Assembly (NCBI GenBank): GCA_034769895.1
Contig: CM068367.1
Span: 706,398,885 to 706,462,884 of the forward strand
Direction of reading: 5' to 3'
DNA length: 64,000 bases
DNA from: Magicicada septendecula
Taxonomy: Eukaryota > Arthropoda > Insecta > Hemiptera > Cicadidae
Shown here: positions 29,062-39,987 of the stretch, in pieces
How the letters are laid out: each line of letters starts with the position of its first letter
How positions within the stretch are numbered: the first letter of the stretch is position 1
Position numbers and translations under genes: made by a program
Notes under the pieces: model-generated
Told to the model about the DNA's origin: nothing
Seen by the model: only the letters and a program-made list of their open reading frames with translations
Database searches by the model: none

Positions 29062-32000
29062 TGTAACAAGACCGCTGTATGCCGGTCGTTACAAAAGATA
29101 AAAAGTTGATGGAAAATTTTATAAAAATATAAAATTTTCAAATAATAAAAAATTTTCTTTATGTTTTTTAATGTGTGTATATAAGAAATAAATCTGTTTT
29201 AAATGTTCTTGTAAAAAATTTGATAATCAGGCAGGTATTTATTGACTATCGAGCACTTCTTGAAGATTTGAACCAAGTCTGGAGTTAAATAGATTAACTC
29301 CAGTTAGCAATCGATTGGTGATTTTTCTTGCTGGTCCAATATCTCACTCAAATAAAATATTTTCTTCTTCCTTAAGTCCCTCAGTCTTAATAAATACTCT
29401 TAAATTAACCTGTGAAATAAATAACAGATAAGAAATAATGGAAATATAAAGATTTATTGAACAATTTAAATAAATAATCGATTTTTTATCGATGGAGAGC
29501 AATTATCGACTCCGTCTCGGGAATTATCGATTGTGCATACAGAACAAAATTTATGATATGTATTATATAAAAGACAGGTTCTTTGAGCGATTAAAATTAA
29601 TAGTCAGAGAAGGGTGACGAGAAAGTATAACATTAACAATTATAATAAATACAATAATTATTATCCAATAGTATTTAAATAATTCTGATATGTAATATTT
29701 ATAAAAGTTGTCAAACCATAGGCAGAGTATGACGTCACTGCTGAATGACGAGGAAGGTAGGCTTGAATTTCAAAATGGCCGCTACTAGATATGGCGAGTT
29801 CACTGCGAAATCATTGTGTCAAAAAAAAAACACAGCAAATATACCTTCATGAATGTTTGAAATCTTCCCGCACTGGTGTAATATGTCTGTTAAGTTATTT
29901 GGTGTGTTCTGAAGAAGTGTTCCGTGTAAACTTGTGTTAATTAGTTTATTTTGTATGTGTTCACTCCTGTGGGTTAAGTTTCTGTACATGTGGTTATGCG
30001 TTGTAGAGTGAATTGTGTCAAATATACTGTTTTACTGTTTTATATCACTCGTATCATGAAGTTAGGTGTTATTTCTCACTATTGCCGTTAAAGGTTAGGT
30101 AAATTTAGCTATGAAATTGTTCAATTCATCTACCTCTCGTTGCACTGACATTAATAGTAATTAGACGTACCATTTTCTACTCGATTTAAAGAACGTTTTG
30201 TCATTCAACTATTCAGCTTGATATTCAACAAAAGACTAATTAACTTGGTCAAAAATCTGGCCCAGTTAATCCTTGAAAAAGTATTGTTAACATATTTCGA
30301 TTACCCGTACACATGATAAAATATTACATTATATATGGAATTTATTTATTTTATTCATCACTTTTATGAATTATGAACCTTATCATTGGTTTAATCATCT
30401 CATTCCTTTTAAATTGATGTATTATAGTCCATATCTGTAGACATTTTGTGGAAATTAACAAATTTCTTTACTTTTTGGAAATATAGGCTCAAAATTGGAT
30501 TTCCATCTTTATACAGATTTCCTCCATTTTAAATATCATTAATACTATTATAATAAATTTTAATTAGTCATATTCCTCTTTCTTTCCTTAAATACATATA
30601 AATTAAACCTTTGAACTGGTTTTTTGTGTTAATCTGTAAATTTGACATTGCTCTTTAAAATTAATTAATTTATATATTTTGAAAATTTACAATATTTTAA
30701 GGTATATTTCCTTATTATCATTTTAACTCGTAGGATCATTCCCAGTAGTGTTTAACTGATTTACTTTATCTAAATCTGGCTAGTTTACAGGATTTATAAG
30801 TGAATTATACTAGTTTATATCGTTTCTGTGAATTCACCAAATGGCCTAGAGTTTAGAATTTTATATTTCTGTCTTTCTCAAATAATTTTAATCCTACTTC
30901 CTACTCTGACTTTACATAGTTACTATTACATGAAAATAAAATGGTTTATAACTTATTGTGAGGTGTAGTATTTAATTAACACTACTGTTATTAAAATAAA
31001 TAATTATGAACATTATTTAGCAATCTGCACAATTGAACATATTGCTGATATGGTTTGAACATATACTTTTAACTATTTTTGAGTTAACATAGCATACCTA
31101 TTGAAACATTATTAATGGTATGTAGGCTATTATTTAGCAAACATAATTCATTTTAAAACACATAATATAAATCTTATTTTCTAATAACTCTTACAAATAC
31201 ATTTTACTAACACATTGATTTTATGGCTGTGAATAAACAGTCTATTTAAACATTTTAAACTTACGAATACTAAATTAATGCCAGTCCTTTCTGGTCTAAA
31301 CCATTATTATTTATGATACCCTCATCAGTAAACATGACCACCCATACTCTATTTATTAGCATTTTTTACAAATGTCTTGTAAATAAAGAGTTACATTAAA
31401 ATAATAAAATACTGGAAATCTTCCATTTTATTATTTTATTATGCTGTTTATTATTGGATATTAAAGTTGTTATATAGCATACTGATAAGTCATAATATCA
31501 CTAACTTTAAGTTTATTGCATTTCTAAAAAACACTTACACAAATTCACTTTCACTGTTGGTTCTGATATTTTGAGTCTTATTATCTCAGACCAGACTTTT
31601 AGTAATCATGGACTGTTAAGACTTGTTTATTTTCTTATCACACAATAGCTTTAGTCGGTTCACTTCTTATAATACTATACAGCACTTTAGTTTTCTAAAT
31701 AATTACATTTTAATAGGATTTTGGGTATGTTATACTTTCTTTTGAATTGTTTTTGTGGGTTTGGGGTTGATGGTATTTAATTATAATAATAGGCTTTACA
31801 ACGGTATTTCTTTCATACTATTTCTTCCTCTCCTCCTGTCTTCTTGCCTGTCCTTCTTCTTATCTTCTTTCTTGTCTTCATTCTTGTCCTTCTTCTAGTC
31901 TTCATTCTTCGGGTCTTCTTGTCTTCCTTCTTTATTCTTGGGTAAACCAAGGTACTTGGTGTTATCTCGACTGATGTTTAGTTTGGAGCATCTAATTTAT

Positions 32001-32395
32001 TCACTGATACTGACCTTGTTCTTCTCTAAAGGTTTCAGGGTATTGTTTTCTTCCTGATCCCAAACTTTATTCTTCCCTCTTCTTGGTTTTGGGGTATTTT
32101 GGTATTCACCACTCTTAAACTGAGTCTCTTTCTTCTTGATCTGGTGTTATTTATTTTGTTTACTGCTCCTCGCTTCCTGGGTAAATTACTGATATTATAA
32201 TATGAGTTGCTTTTAATACTTTCTTTGATATTTAAACAGTGGTTTTTATATAATGTAATGAGGATTTTTATTTTATTGTGGTTCATTCCTTTGATTTCCT
32301 TAAATCTCATTCAATATTATTCTAACATACTTGATGTAATTAAACTTTATGATTTTATATAACTTAATAAGTAGTGGATTTTCTGTCACGCTACA
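29062..32395 (-). repeat. Gypsy B 3' LTR (element sense)
   Basis: Plus-strand ends are TGTAAC and GCTACA. A TGACGTCA (CRE-type) palindrome is at 29730-29737, with a TATA-like TTTATAAATATT close by in the element sense. A pyrimidine-rich degenerate repeat (CTTCTTGTCTTC-like) covers 31815-31940. A 91-codon ORF (32035-32310, minus) is present in both LTRs but has no recognised domain. Confidence 0.92.
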
Positions 32396-32425
32396 GAATG
32401 CCCTTCTCCAGAAGTAATTTTTTCA
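32396..32425 (-). promoter_or_regulatory. Gypsy B polypurine tract region
   Basis: In the element sense AATTACTTCTGGAGAAGGGC ends four bases before the TGTAGC start of the LTR. Nearly the same context stands at 6270-6304 in the defective element, which links the two families. Confidence 0.7.
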
Positions 32426-33380
32426 GACTATACTTGCTTTGTTTGAAACAATTGCTTATGATAATTATTCTAAGTTTGTTATTATTCTGGACTTCCTTCA
32501 ATTTTAAAAATTTTCTTATTTATATTTGAGTTTATATCTTTCTCACTGGATCTTCCTTGATAGTAATAGTCATCTGAGTTTCATATTTATTATTTCATCT
32601 TCATATTTCTTCTTAGTATTTTCTCCTTGGGATATTTCCTCCCTATCGTTCCCTACTTTGTGAGCTGGTTCAGTTCAGAGAGGCACTGTACGCTACTTTC
32701 CTCTGCTGTCCAATACTTCACACATATTTGAGTACAGAGGCAAATCATCTCTGCTCAAAAAACATATTAATACTGCTGGAATTATCTACAGACAGATTAA
32801 AAAATTATTCAGAATAATACACATTTGTTACTATTTAAAAAAAATATCTTTGGGATACTTCACTTATTACTTATTATATTTCTCAGAGATTTTAATATTT
32901 CTATCTCAGTTGTTCTTCTGACTCGTTAACTGGATGTTTCATTCATTTGATATTATGGTAGGAAGCTCTTCTATTATTAAATTTTTCAACTTTTCTTATC
33001 ATATAAATCTTTTGGTTATAATTTCTTTATTACCTTCTGGTTTTTTTATTATAATCTGCATTGTTTATAGTAGCATATCTTTATGACATTTTTAGACTGT
33101 TTCTTTGTTCTTATTATTTCCACTCGTTCTATTTTATAGAACTTTTTATAACTGTCATCATCGTAATTGACATTTAATTCATAAATCATTTTATATTAAT
33201 TCGCTTAATTACATAAATCTTTGATATTATTCTCACATTATTCCTGTCATGGTTATTATACTTTCGAATGAATGTTTTTTATTAATTTCATAATGAGGTC
33301 ATAATTTCTCCTCATACCACTTCAAAGTTTCATTATCTCATTATTCCAAATAAGTTTTTGTACTTTATTATATTCAATCA

Positions 33381-33424
33381 CTCAAATCGTATCAATTCAA
33401 ATCGTATCTTCTCAAATCGTATCT
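33381..33424. repeat. Three copies of TCAAATCGTATC
   Basis: TCAAATCGTATC occurs three times within 44 bp, at about 33382, 33397 and 33412, separated by 3-4 bases. Short clustered direct repeats in the 3' non-coding region of Gypsy B. Confidence 0.85.
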
Positions 33425-33660
33425 CATTTTTCTTTTAATTTCCTTTGGCATCATTTTATGGAAAGGTTTTTACTCTCTATATTGAAATTAGACATGATCA
33501 TACTTTCCAGAATTATTTGTTTTAATTCTAATGTCTGTTTCCTTTATTCATCCCATTATGATCCTTTATTAACATGGTAATTATATTTTATGCTTACCAT
33601 CAATATGGTATTAAATCTCTTCTGTTTATCTCACCAAAGTGTTTTATTAATAATTGGTTG

Positions 33661-34170
33661 GTAAGTTGTACTTATTCTTGGTGTGGAAACTTGATTTATA
33701 CACAATTCAAAATTCACTCTTCTTATATTATAGCCATAAAGTTTTTCTTCACATAATTTTTATGTAAGGTGGGCTTACTTTTCTTTTTAGAACTTATTAT
33801 TTCAATCTAAATTCCTGTTTTATACATATCTTCTAAATGGTTTCATTAATAATGGTATAGTAAGATGTACTTACTTTGTCTTTGGAATTTTGATGATTTT
33901 ATTCTAACTTCTTCTTATATTATTGTCGTAAAGTTTTTCAAATTTTTTGTTAGTAAGGTGATCTTACCCTTGTTTGGAATTTTGATAGTTAATTCTAAAC
34001 TCTTCTTCTATTATTGCCATAAAGTTTTTTCATAAATAACTGGTATGTAAGGTGGGCTTACATGTGTTTTAGAATTTGGTTGAATTCTAACTTCTTCTTA
34101 TCTTATTGCCATAACATTTTCTTCAAATAAATTTTTATGTAAGGTGGGCTTACATGTGTTTTAGAATTTT
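33661..34170. repeat. Six ~95-bp units, each with a GTAAG-N5-CTTAC dyad
   Basis: Dyads start at 33661, 33764, 33860, 33953, 34048 and 34139. Central five bases vary (TTGTA, GTGGG, ATGTA, GTGAT, GTGGG, GTGGG) while the arms stay GTAAG and CTTAC (first copy ends CTTAT). Each is followed by a TTTTAGAATTTTG-like stretch and preceded by an ATAAAGTTTTTTC-like stretch. A possible further degenerate unit is at 33577. Confidence 0.8.
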
Positions 34171-34177
34171 GAGGATT

Positions 34178-37100
34178 TTATTCATAAAATTTCTTCATGG
34201 ATGCCTGGTTAAAGACACCCTTGACTTTATTTGAATTCATTTCCTTGATTTCGTATGTGTTGTTGTTATTGTCCTTTGAGACAATATAGGGACCAGTGTA
34301 CAGAAGCAATAATTTTTTTGTTATCCCCTCTAAGGAACTGGGTAATTCCCTATTCTTCAACAACACCTTCTCTCCAACGGTATAATGAATAACCTTACCC
34401 ATGCTTTTATTGTATTTATTCCGCCGTTTCTCCTGATCTTCGGCCACCTTATTGTGAAATTGAATTCTATCAAATATATATTTATGCTCTTTGGGGAACT
34501 CCAAGATATCTTCGATCTCTCTAGGGGGTTGTCTTTCGTACATTGCGGAGTATGGGGTTATTCCTATGGCTGGATGGTATGCCAGGTTGAGGAATTCTTC
34601 AGTGGCCTCCAAGTATTCTTACCACCTTCTCTGCTGATCATGGCAATACGTTCTTAATAGGCGCCCCACCTCTCGCAAGACTCTTTCGGCCGGGTTACTG
34701 CTCGGGTGGTATACTGATGTCTTGTATGTATGAACCCCCATTGACAGCAGTGTATCCCGCCATTTCCTCCCCTTGAATTGTGTTCCGTGGTCAGTTATGA
34801 TCGATACCGGTTTTCCGACTGTTGGGAAGTACTGGTTGATCAGGATTTCAAGAACTTTATTCGTAGTCGCCCGATTCGCTGGGTATAGCTTCACGAACTT
34901 GGTATAATGGTCCATTATGATGACGAGATATTTGTATCGGTGGCGGCCTCCACTGCGGGGAAATGGCCCACAGATATCCAGGAATATCTTCTCAAGTTTC
35001 GACTGCGAGGTTATTGGAATCATCTGCCCCTCTCTTTTCTCGTTGTTAGTTTTTACGAGTTGGCAAATGCGACAGTTTCTAATGTACCTCCGTACCTTCC
35101 GATTTATATCTTTGATATGGCAGCTCTCTTCCAGGGCCTTTACCACCTTTAAAGCGCCCATATGCCCATATCGAACATGATAATTGAACACTATCTCCTT
35201 CTCGATATGGGTCGGAATCATTACCTTCCATTCCTCCTTATATAATGATGGTTTGGAAAACAGGATTCCATTATGTATGGTATAATATTGGGAGATTGTC
35301 TCATCTCCTGCTTCCAATCTTGAGATAATAGTGATTAACTTCGGGTCAGCTTGTTGGTGTGTGCTTAGGTGTTCCAAAATTGATTTTAGACCGGCGCTGC
35401 TGCTGAGAATATGGTATACCTTCAGAATACTCTCCTTCTCCCCCTCAAACGTCTGTTTGTCAATGTCTACTCTAGACAATACGTCCGCGACGACATTCTT
35501 TCTTCCGGGGATATACTCCCACTTAAGGTCGTATTCTTGCAGCAATAGTATCCACCGCGTTAACCTTCCATGGCTCAACTTACATCTCTTAAGGAACGAG
35601 ATAGATTTATGGTCTGTCCGGACGGTAACGGAATAACCAAGAATATAAGTGCGGAACTTTCCGCACGCGAACACAACACTCAATAATTCCTTTTCTGTAA
35701 CGTGATAGTTTTTCTCACACTGGTTCAATGCTCTGCTGGCAAAGCAGATTACAACATGTTCGCCCTCCTCATCCTCTTGATATAAAGTAGTGCCGAGGCT
35801 GATGTCACTGGCATCACAATTAAGAAAGAAAGGCTTGTTAAAATCTGGATGGCGGAGTATAATTGGTTCAAGGAATTTTTGTTTTATAAGAGTTAATATA
35901 TTTTGTTGTTCATTACCCGAGATCCATTTATTTTTAGATGACAGTTGCGGCTGAAATCTGGCAGTCAGTTCGGAGTACTTTTCCTGGAACTTGCGGTAAT
36001 AATTACAAAGTCCCAGGAACGACTGTAACTGCCTTCGATTCTTAGGTGTAGGAAAGTTCTGAATTGCTGGACTTTTTCAGCCGACGGTGAGATTCCCTTA
36101 TCATTTAATATGAAGCCTAAGAATTGTATTTCTTTAGCAATAAAATGAGATTTTGCTAATTTCAGCGTAATATTGTTTGCTGCTAGCTTCTGTAAGACGT
36201 GTTCCACATGGTAGCAGTGTTCCTCCCAAGTTTCTGAGGACACTAGCAAGTCATCGACGTATACGGTGGTGAATTGTAGTGCTTCTTGGCCAAGTATCTG
36301 GTCCATGCAGTGCACAAAGACTGCGACTGAGTTTACCAGTCCGAAGGGCAACCTCTTAAACTGGTAGTTCCGCCCTTCGAATATAAAGGCCAGATACTGG
36401 CGACTCTGTGGATGTAATTCCACCTGCCAGTACCCGCACACCGTATCCCAGGTAGTGAAGTATTTGGTACCGTGGAACCGTTTTAAGATCTCCTCAATCT
36501 CACCGGGCGAAGTCCTGTCATTAATGATCATTTTATTTATTTCGCGCGCATCTAAACACAAACGGACTTGTCCGTTTTTCTTAGGAATAGCCACGATAGG
36601 ACTTGTATATGGGGAATGGCTACTCTCTATAATGTCACGGTTAATCATTTGCTCTATTTCAGCTCTTACTGCTTGCTTTCGTGATTGCGCAATGGGGTAA
36701 GACTTCCGGTTAAAGTCCACTGTGTCTCGGAACTGTAGAGTACACTGGAAGTTCTTCACTTTACCGGGCTCATCAGAAAAGACTGATTTATATTTGTTGT
36801 ATATGTTTATTAATTTGTTCGCTTGGTTTGTTGTTAAACCTTCGCCAGTTATACCGCTCCAGAAATCCCTGATCTCCTGGATTTTTTGTGACCATAAATC
36901 TTCATTGGAGGTGTTGTCTATCCTTTGTTCAATTATAGATGTTGGATGGATGTAATTAATTTTGCGGATTTGCTGATGGATACTATCGGGAACGACTTGG
37001 TCACTACCCACCAAGTTCGCCGTCCAAGTATGTCCGTTAGAAAACAGCGATAATGTTTCAGTTCTCAGATCAATGATGGCGGAATTCCTCCTAAGCACAT

Positions 37101-37499
37101 CACACCCGACCAGTATATTAAATGGCAGACCGCTCGCCACCAAGAATTCCATGTTAATCGCTATACCACAGCTCATCACACTGGCGGAGACTTGCCTACG
37201 TATTGTTTTATTTTGTCGGCCGGTTGCACCCAACAAAACAATATTATTCAACGGCAACGTTGGTAAAGTTCTCCCGCACTCTTGCTGTATCCTCTCCAGT
37301 TCCGTCGTACTTTTATTGACACGTTCGACCCAGTATCGATCATTAACTTGGCTGGGATGCCTTCTACCTTGGCGTCGACATGTATTATTTCATTATTGAA
37401 GTTATTGGTGGGATTCCTGTTATCCTCTTCCAATAACTCCTGTCTGATGTCCTTTAGGTAGTTGCACCCTATGATGGTGATACGATTGTTATTATTCAC
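34178..37499 (-). pseudogene. Gypsy B Pol (protease, RT, RNase H, integrase), recently broken
   Basis: Minus strand from 37499: protease with IDTGSNVS, frameshifted near 37310. The 430-codon frame 37257-35965 has the rest of protease and the RT, with GQVRLCLDAREIN, FTTWDTVCGYWQV and YVDD at residues 333-336. A frameshift near 36050 leads into the RNase H frame, with NCDASD, TEKELLSVVF and RTDHKS. Integrase follows with zinc residues H184, H189, C219 and C222, and catalytic D251, D313 and E348 (numbered in the 35728-34619 frame; D-E spacing 35). A TAA at 34619-34621 interrupts integrase, and the same frame then continues to 34178 through the C-terminal module (LLYTGPYIV). All catalytic motifs are intact, so the decay is recent. 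Confidence 0.9.
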
Positions 37500-37564
37500 A
37501 TGATTGTACTCATTATTATTATTATACCCAGTATTTAGGAGCAGTAACGGGTTCTGGCGATTTA

Positions 37565-39917
37565 TTACTGCCTGTGCCCGTTTAAAGGCTCGGCATCATT
37601 GTTCCTTTGAGCCATACTAGTCGATGCCTCATTTGGGATGCTCAGAGTGGTTACCTGTCGATCTGTCCTATGGTCTTCCGGTCGTTCGTGGTTCGACCTC
37701 CATTCAGCGTTGTCTAAACTATTGCTCCTACGCGCTGGATAGTACCTTGGTTGGTCCCGTTCTAGGCTCCTCCGCCTTTCTTCATATCCGCGGTAGCTAT
37801 TTCGTCGATTGTGATCGAATCTCCGCTGTCGTCCATCTGTGGCTCGTATGAAGTTCACTCTAGGGCGAGGAAACCTATTATTATTAAAATTACCATTATT
37901 GGGACCCATACGATTGGTATTATTAGGGTAATGACTATTACCATAATTGGGGCTTCTTTGACTATTTGCGTTATTAGGGTAGGGATTGCGGTTACCCTGA
38001 TAACCATTAGAGGGCCGATTCGGGTTTTGATGGTTTGGACCCGTATTATTATTATCATTGTAACTAGGATTGTTCACATTATTACTATTATTAGAACCGT
38101 TATTTCGCGTGTATGCCCGGCCTCCTTGGTACCCAGTATTTATGTGGTTCGTACCCTGGTTATTGTTCTGATACGTCCTTGGTTCGGGCCCATCACTTCT
38201 TCTACGACTCTGTCGGTAGTAGTCTTCATTTTCATAATTTTCTAGGAGTTCTGTCATTGCCTGGATGGTTTCTATCTGGCTGCCCCTCCTCGCACGAATT
38301 ACCTCTTCATCATAATGATAGGACAACTTATTTATTAGGCATTCCTCCGGTATGGCTGGTTCTAAGTGCTTGGCCATACACACCTTGCCGAGGAAATAAG
38401 CTGTCATTGAACTACCGACTTGTGGTTTGTAGCGGCCGTGGCATATATTATCTCTTATTAGATTTTGCGTGGTCTCTGACCAGTACTTGGCCTTAAATAG
38501 GCTCTTGAATTGTTCATAATTGTCGATGTCGCTCCGGTTGGCCATCCACCAATGGTCATTCACCTCCCGAAACGACTCGTCAAGGATTTCTCTGTTCTGG
38601 ACCCATCGGTTCCCTCGGTGTTTCTCTAAGTATTACTCTATACGTGCCAAGAACTCCATAGGCTTCCGTTTATATTGTCAGAAATTGAGCCATTCTCTGT
38701 TCTCTGACATGGGGAAACTATGATATCCAGATGGTCTGTTCCAGATGATATCAACTCTATCTCCTCCTGGCTCTGACGCACCTGTCCGGTTATGTTCGAC
38801 ATAGCGGCTTCCACGCCGTCGCATCTTTCGGTTACCTGTGTCCGCACTTTATTCACTTCTTCCAAAGCAAATTTCTTGGTCTCCTCCATTTTTATTTTCT
38901 GTTGTTCTTGGACCTGAGTAATCTCCTTAGTTATTACTTCCCGGACTTCCAGCACTTCGTTTTCGGTTTGACGACATCTTTCGTCTACTTCTCTAATCTG
39001 CTGGTTGACAACCACGACTTCCTGTTCTAACTTCTTGACGATGGACTTCTTTGTTTCAGTTATCTTTTTATTCAACTCCTCTTTAGCTAGCTCAATCCTC
39101 TCGTCTAACTTATTCATGTTCTCTTGGTTAACTTCCCTTAGTTCTTCTCTCAACCTTTGATTATTCTCGTCCATCTTCTCCTCCATTTTCAGATTATTTT
39201 CCTCCAACTTTTCCCTCAGTTGCTGATTGTCGCTTTCTATTTTCTTACTGGTTTCTTCCATCTTCTCTTCTAAATTCTTATTATTTTCTTCCATTTTTCT
39301 TTCCATTTCCTACTAGTTTCTTCGATCCTCTTATTAGTATTTTCTATCTTACGGCCCAATTCTTCCTTTGTGGATCGGTTATCTTCCTTCAGATCCTCTA
39401 GTTTTTCATTTAATGAATGGTTGTTTTCCTTCAGATCCTCTAGTTTTTCATTTAATGAATGGTTGTTTTCCTTCAGATCCTCTAGTTTTTCATTTAATGA
39501 ATGGTTATCTTCCTTCCTTTCCTTACTACTTTCGTCCATCTTCTTGTTAGTGGAATCCAGTTTGTTATTCAAGTCTTCACTCAACTTCTTATTATTTTCT
39601 TCCATGCTGGATTTGATATCTTCTTTCAAAGACTGTGCGTCCTTCTTCCTGTTCTGATCCATTGTTTCCATCATTGCTCTGATCATCTCCTGTATGTTAC
39701 TATCCTTGGTCGGTGAATGTTTCTCCTTTTCTGGGACACTGACTTCTCCTGTCTGCGTCGTTACTTCAGGTTGTTCCTCTGGTGGTGCTGGTTGTTTCGG
39801 TTCCACCTGGATTAGTAACACTTCCACATCCTCCACGGGTGTTGCCTCCTTATCCCCCATGTCAACCTCTTTTTCGGCCTCTGTCGCCCTCTTTTTCGAA
39901 GTAGCTCGTCTTTGCAT
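37565..39917 (-). pseudogene. Gypsy B Gag: coiled-coil N-terminus, capsid, Asn-rich C-terminus
   Basis: Three frames make up Gag: 39917-39270, 39306-38638 and 38563-37565. The N-terminal 65 residues are acidic and Pro-rich. About 350 residues of heptad coiled coil follow across a frameshift near 39310. The capsid-like part begins after another frameshift near 38665 (MEFLARIE, then TAA at 38633-38635, then YLEKHRGNRW) and continues with YEQFKSLFKAKYW. The C-terminal ~200 residues are Asn-, Arg- and Tyr-rich low-complexity sequence with no CCHC zinc knuckle. Whether this region binds RNA in place of a knuckle is inference. The long coiled coil is unusual for Gag but is shared with the 3943-4647 fragment. 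Confidence 0.8.
39390..39515. repeat. Three 42-bp tandem repeats in Gypsy B gag
   Basis: Encode three in-frame copies of NHSLNEKLEDLKEN in the coiled coil. 42 bp equals 14 residues, two heptads, so the repeat preserves both the frame and the coiled-coil register. Confidence 0.9.
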
Positions 39918-39970
39918 TTTTCTCTGTCTCTATTAATTAACCGCTGCCAAGCTTATCTTATCAAGCCCTC

Positions 39971-39984
39971 TAAGTTGGACGCCA
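39971..39984 (-). promoter_or_regulatory. Gypsy B primer-binding site (tRNA-Lys-like)
   Basis: In the element sense TGGCGTCCAACTTA starts three bases after the LTR end. It differs by one base from the TGGCGCCCAAC used by tRNA-Lys-primed elements such as gypsy. Confidence 0.65.
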
Positions 39985-39987
39985 CTT

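Larger units (their letters stand above)
32426..34177 (-). other. Gypsy B 3' non-coding region
   Basis: About 1.75 kb of AT-rich DNA between the integrase stop and the polypurine tract. No envelope-like ORF of useful length is present. It holds a triple AAATCGTATC repeat and a dyad repeat array, listed separately. Confidence 0.6.

Noticed and set aside
32035-32310. 91-codon ORF present in both Gypsy B LTRs (also 42961-43236)
   Set aside because: Conserved only because the LTRs are near-identical; Lys/Asn-rich low complexity and no domain or initiation evidence.
37811-38245. 144-codon Ile/Thr/Val-rich plus-strand ORF
   Set aside because: Antisense of the Asn-rich Gag tail of Gypsy B.
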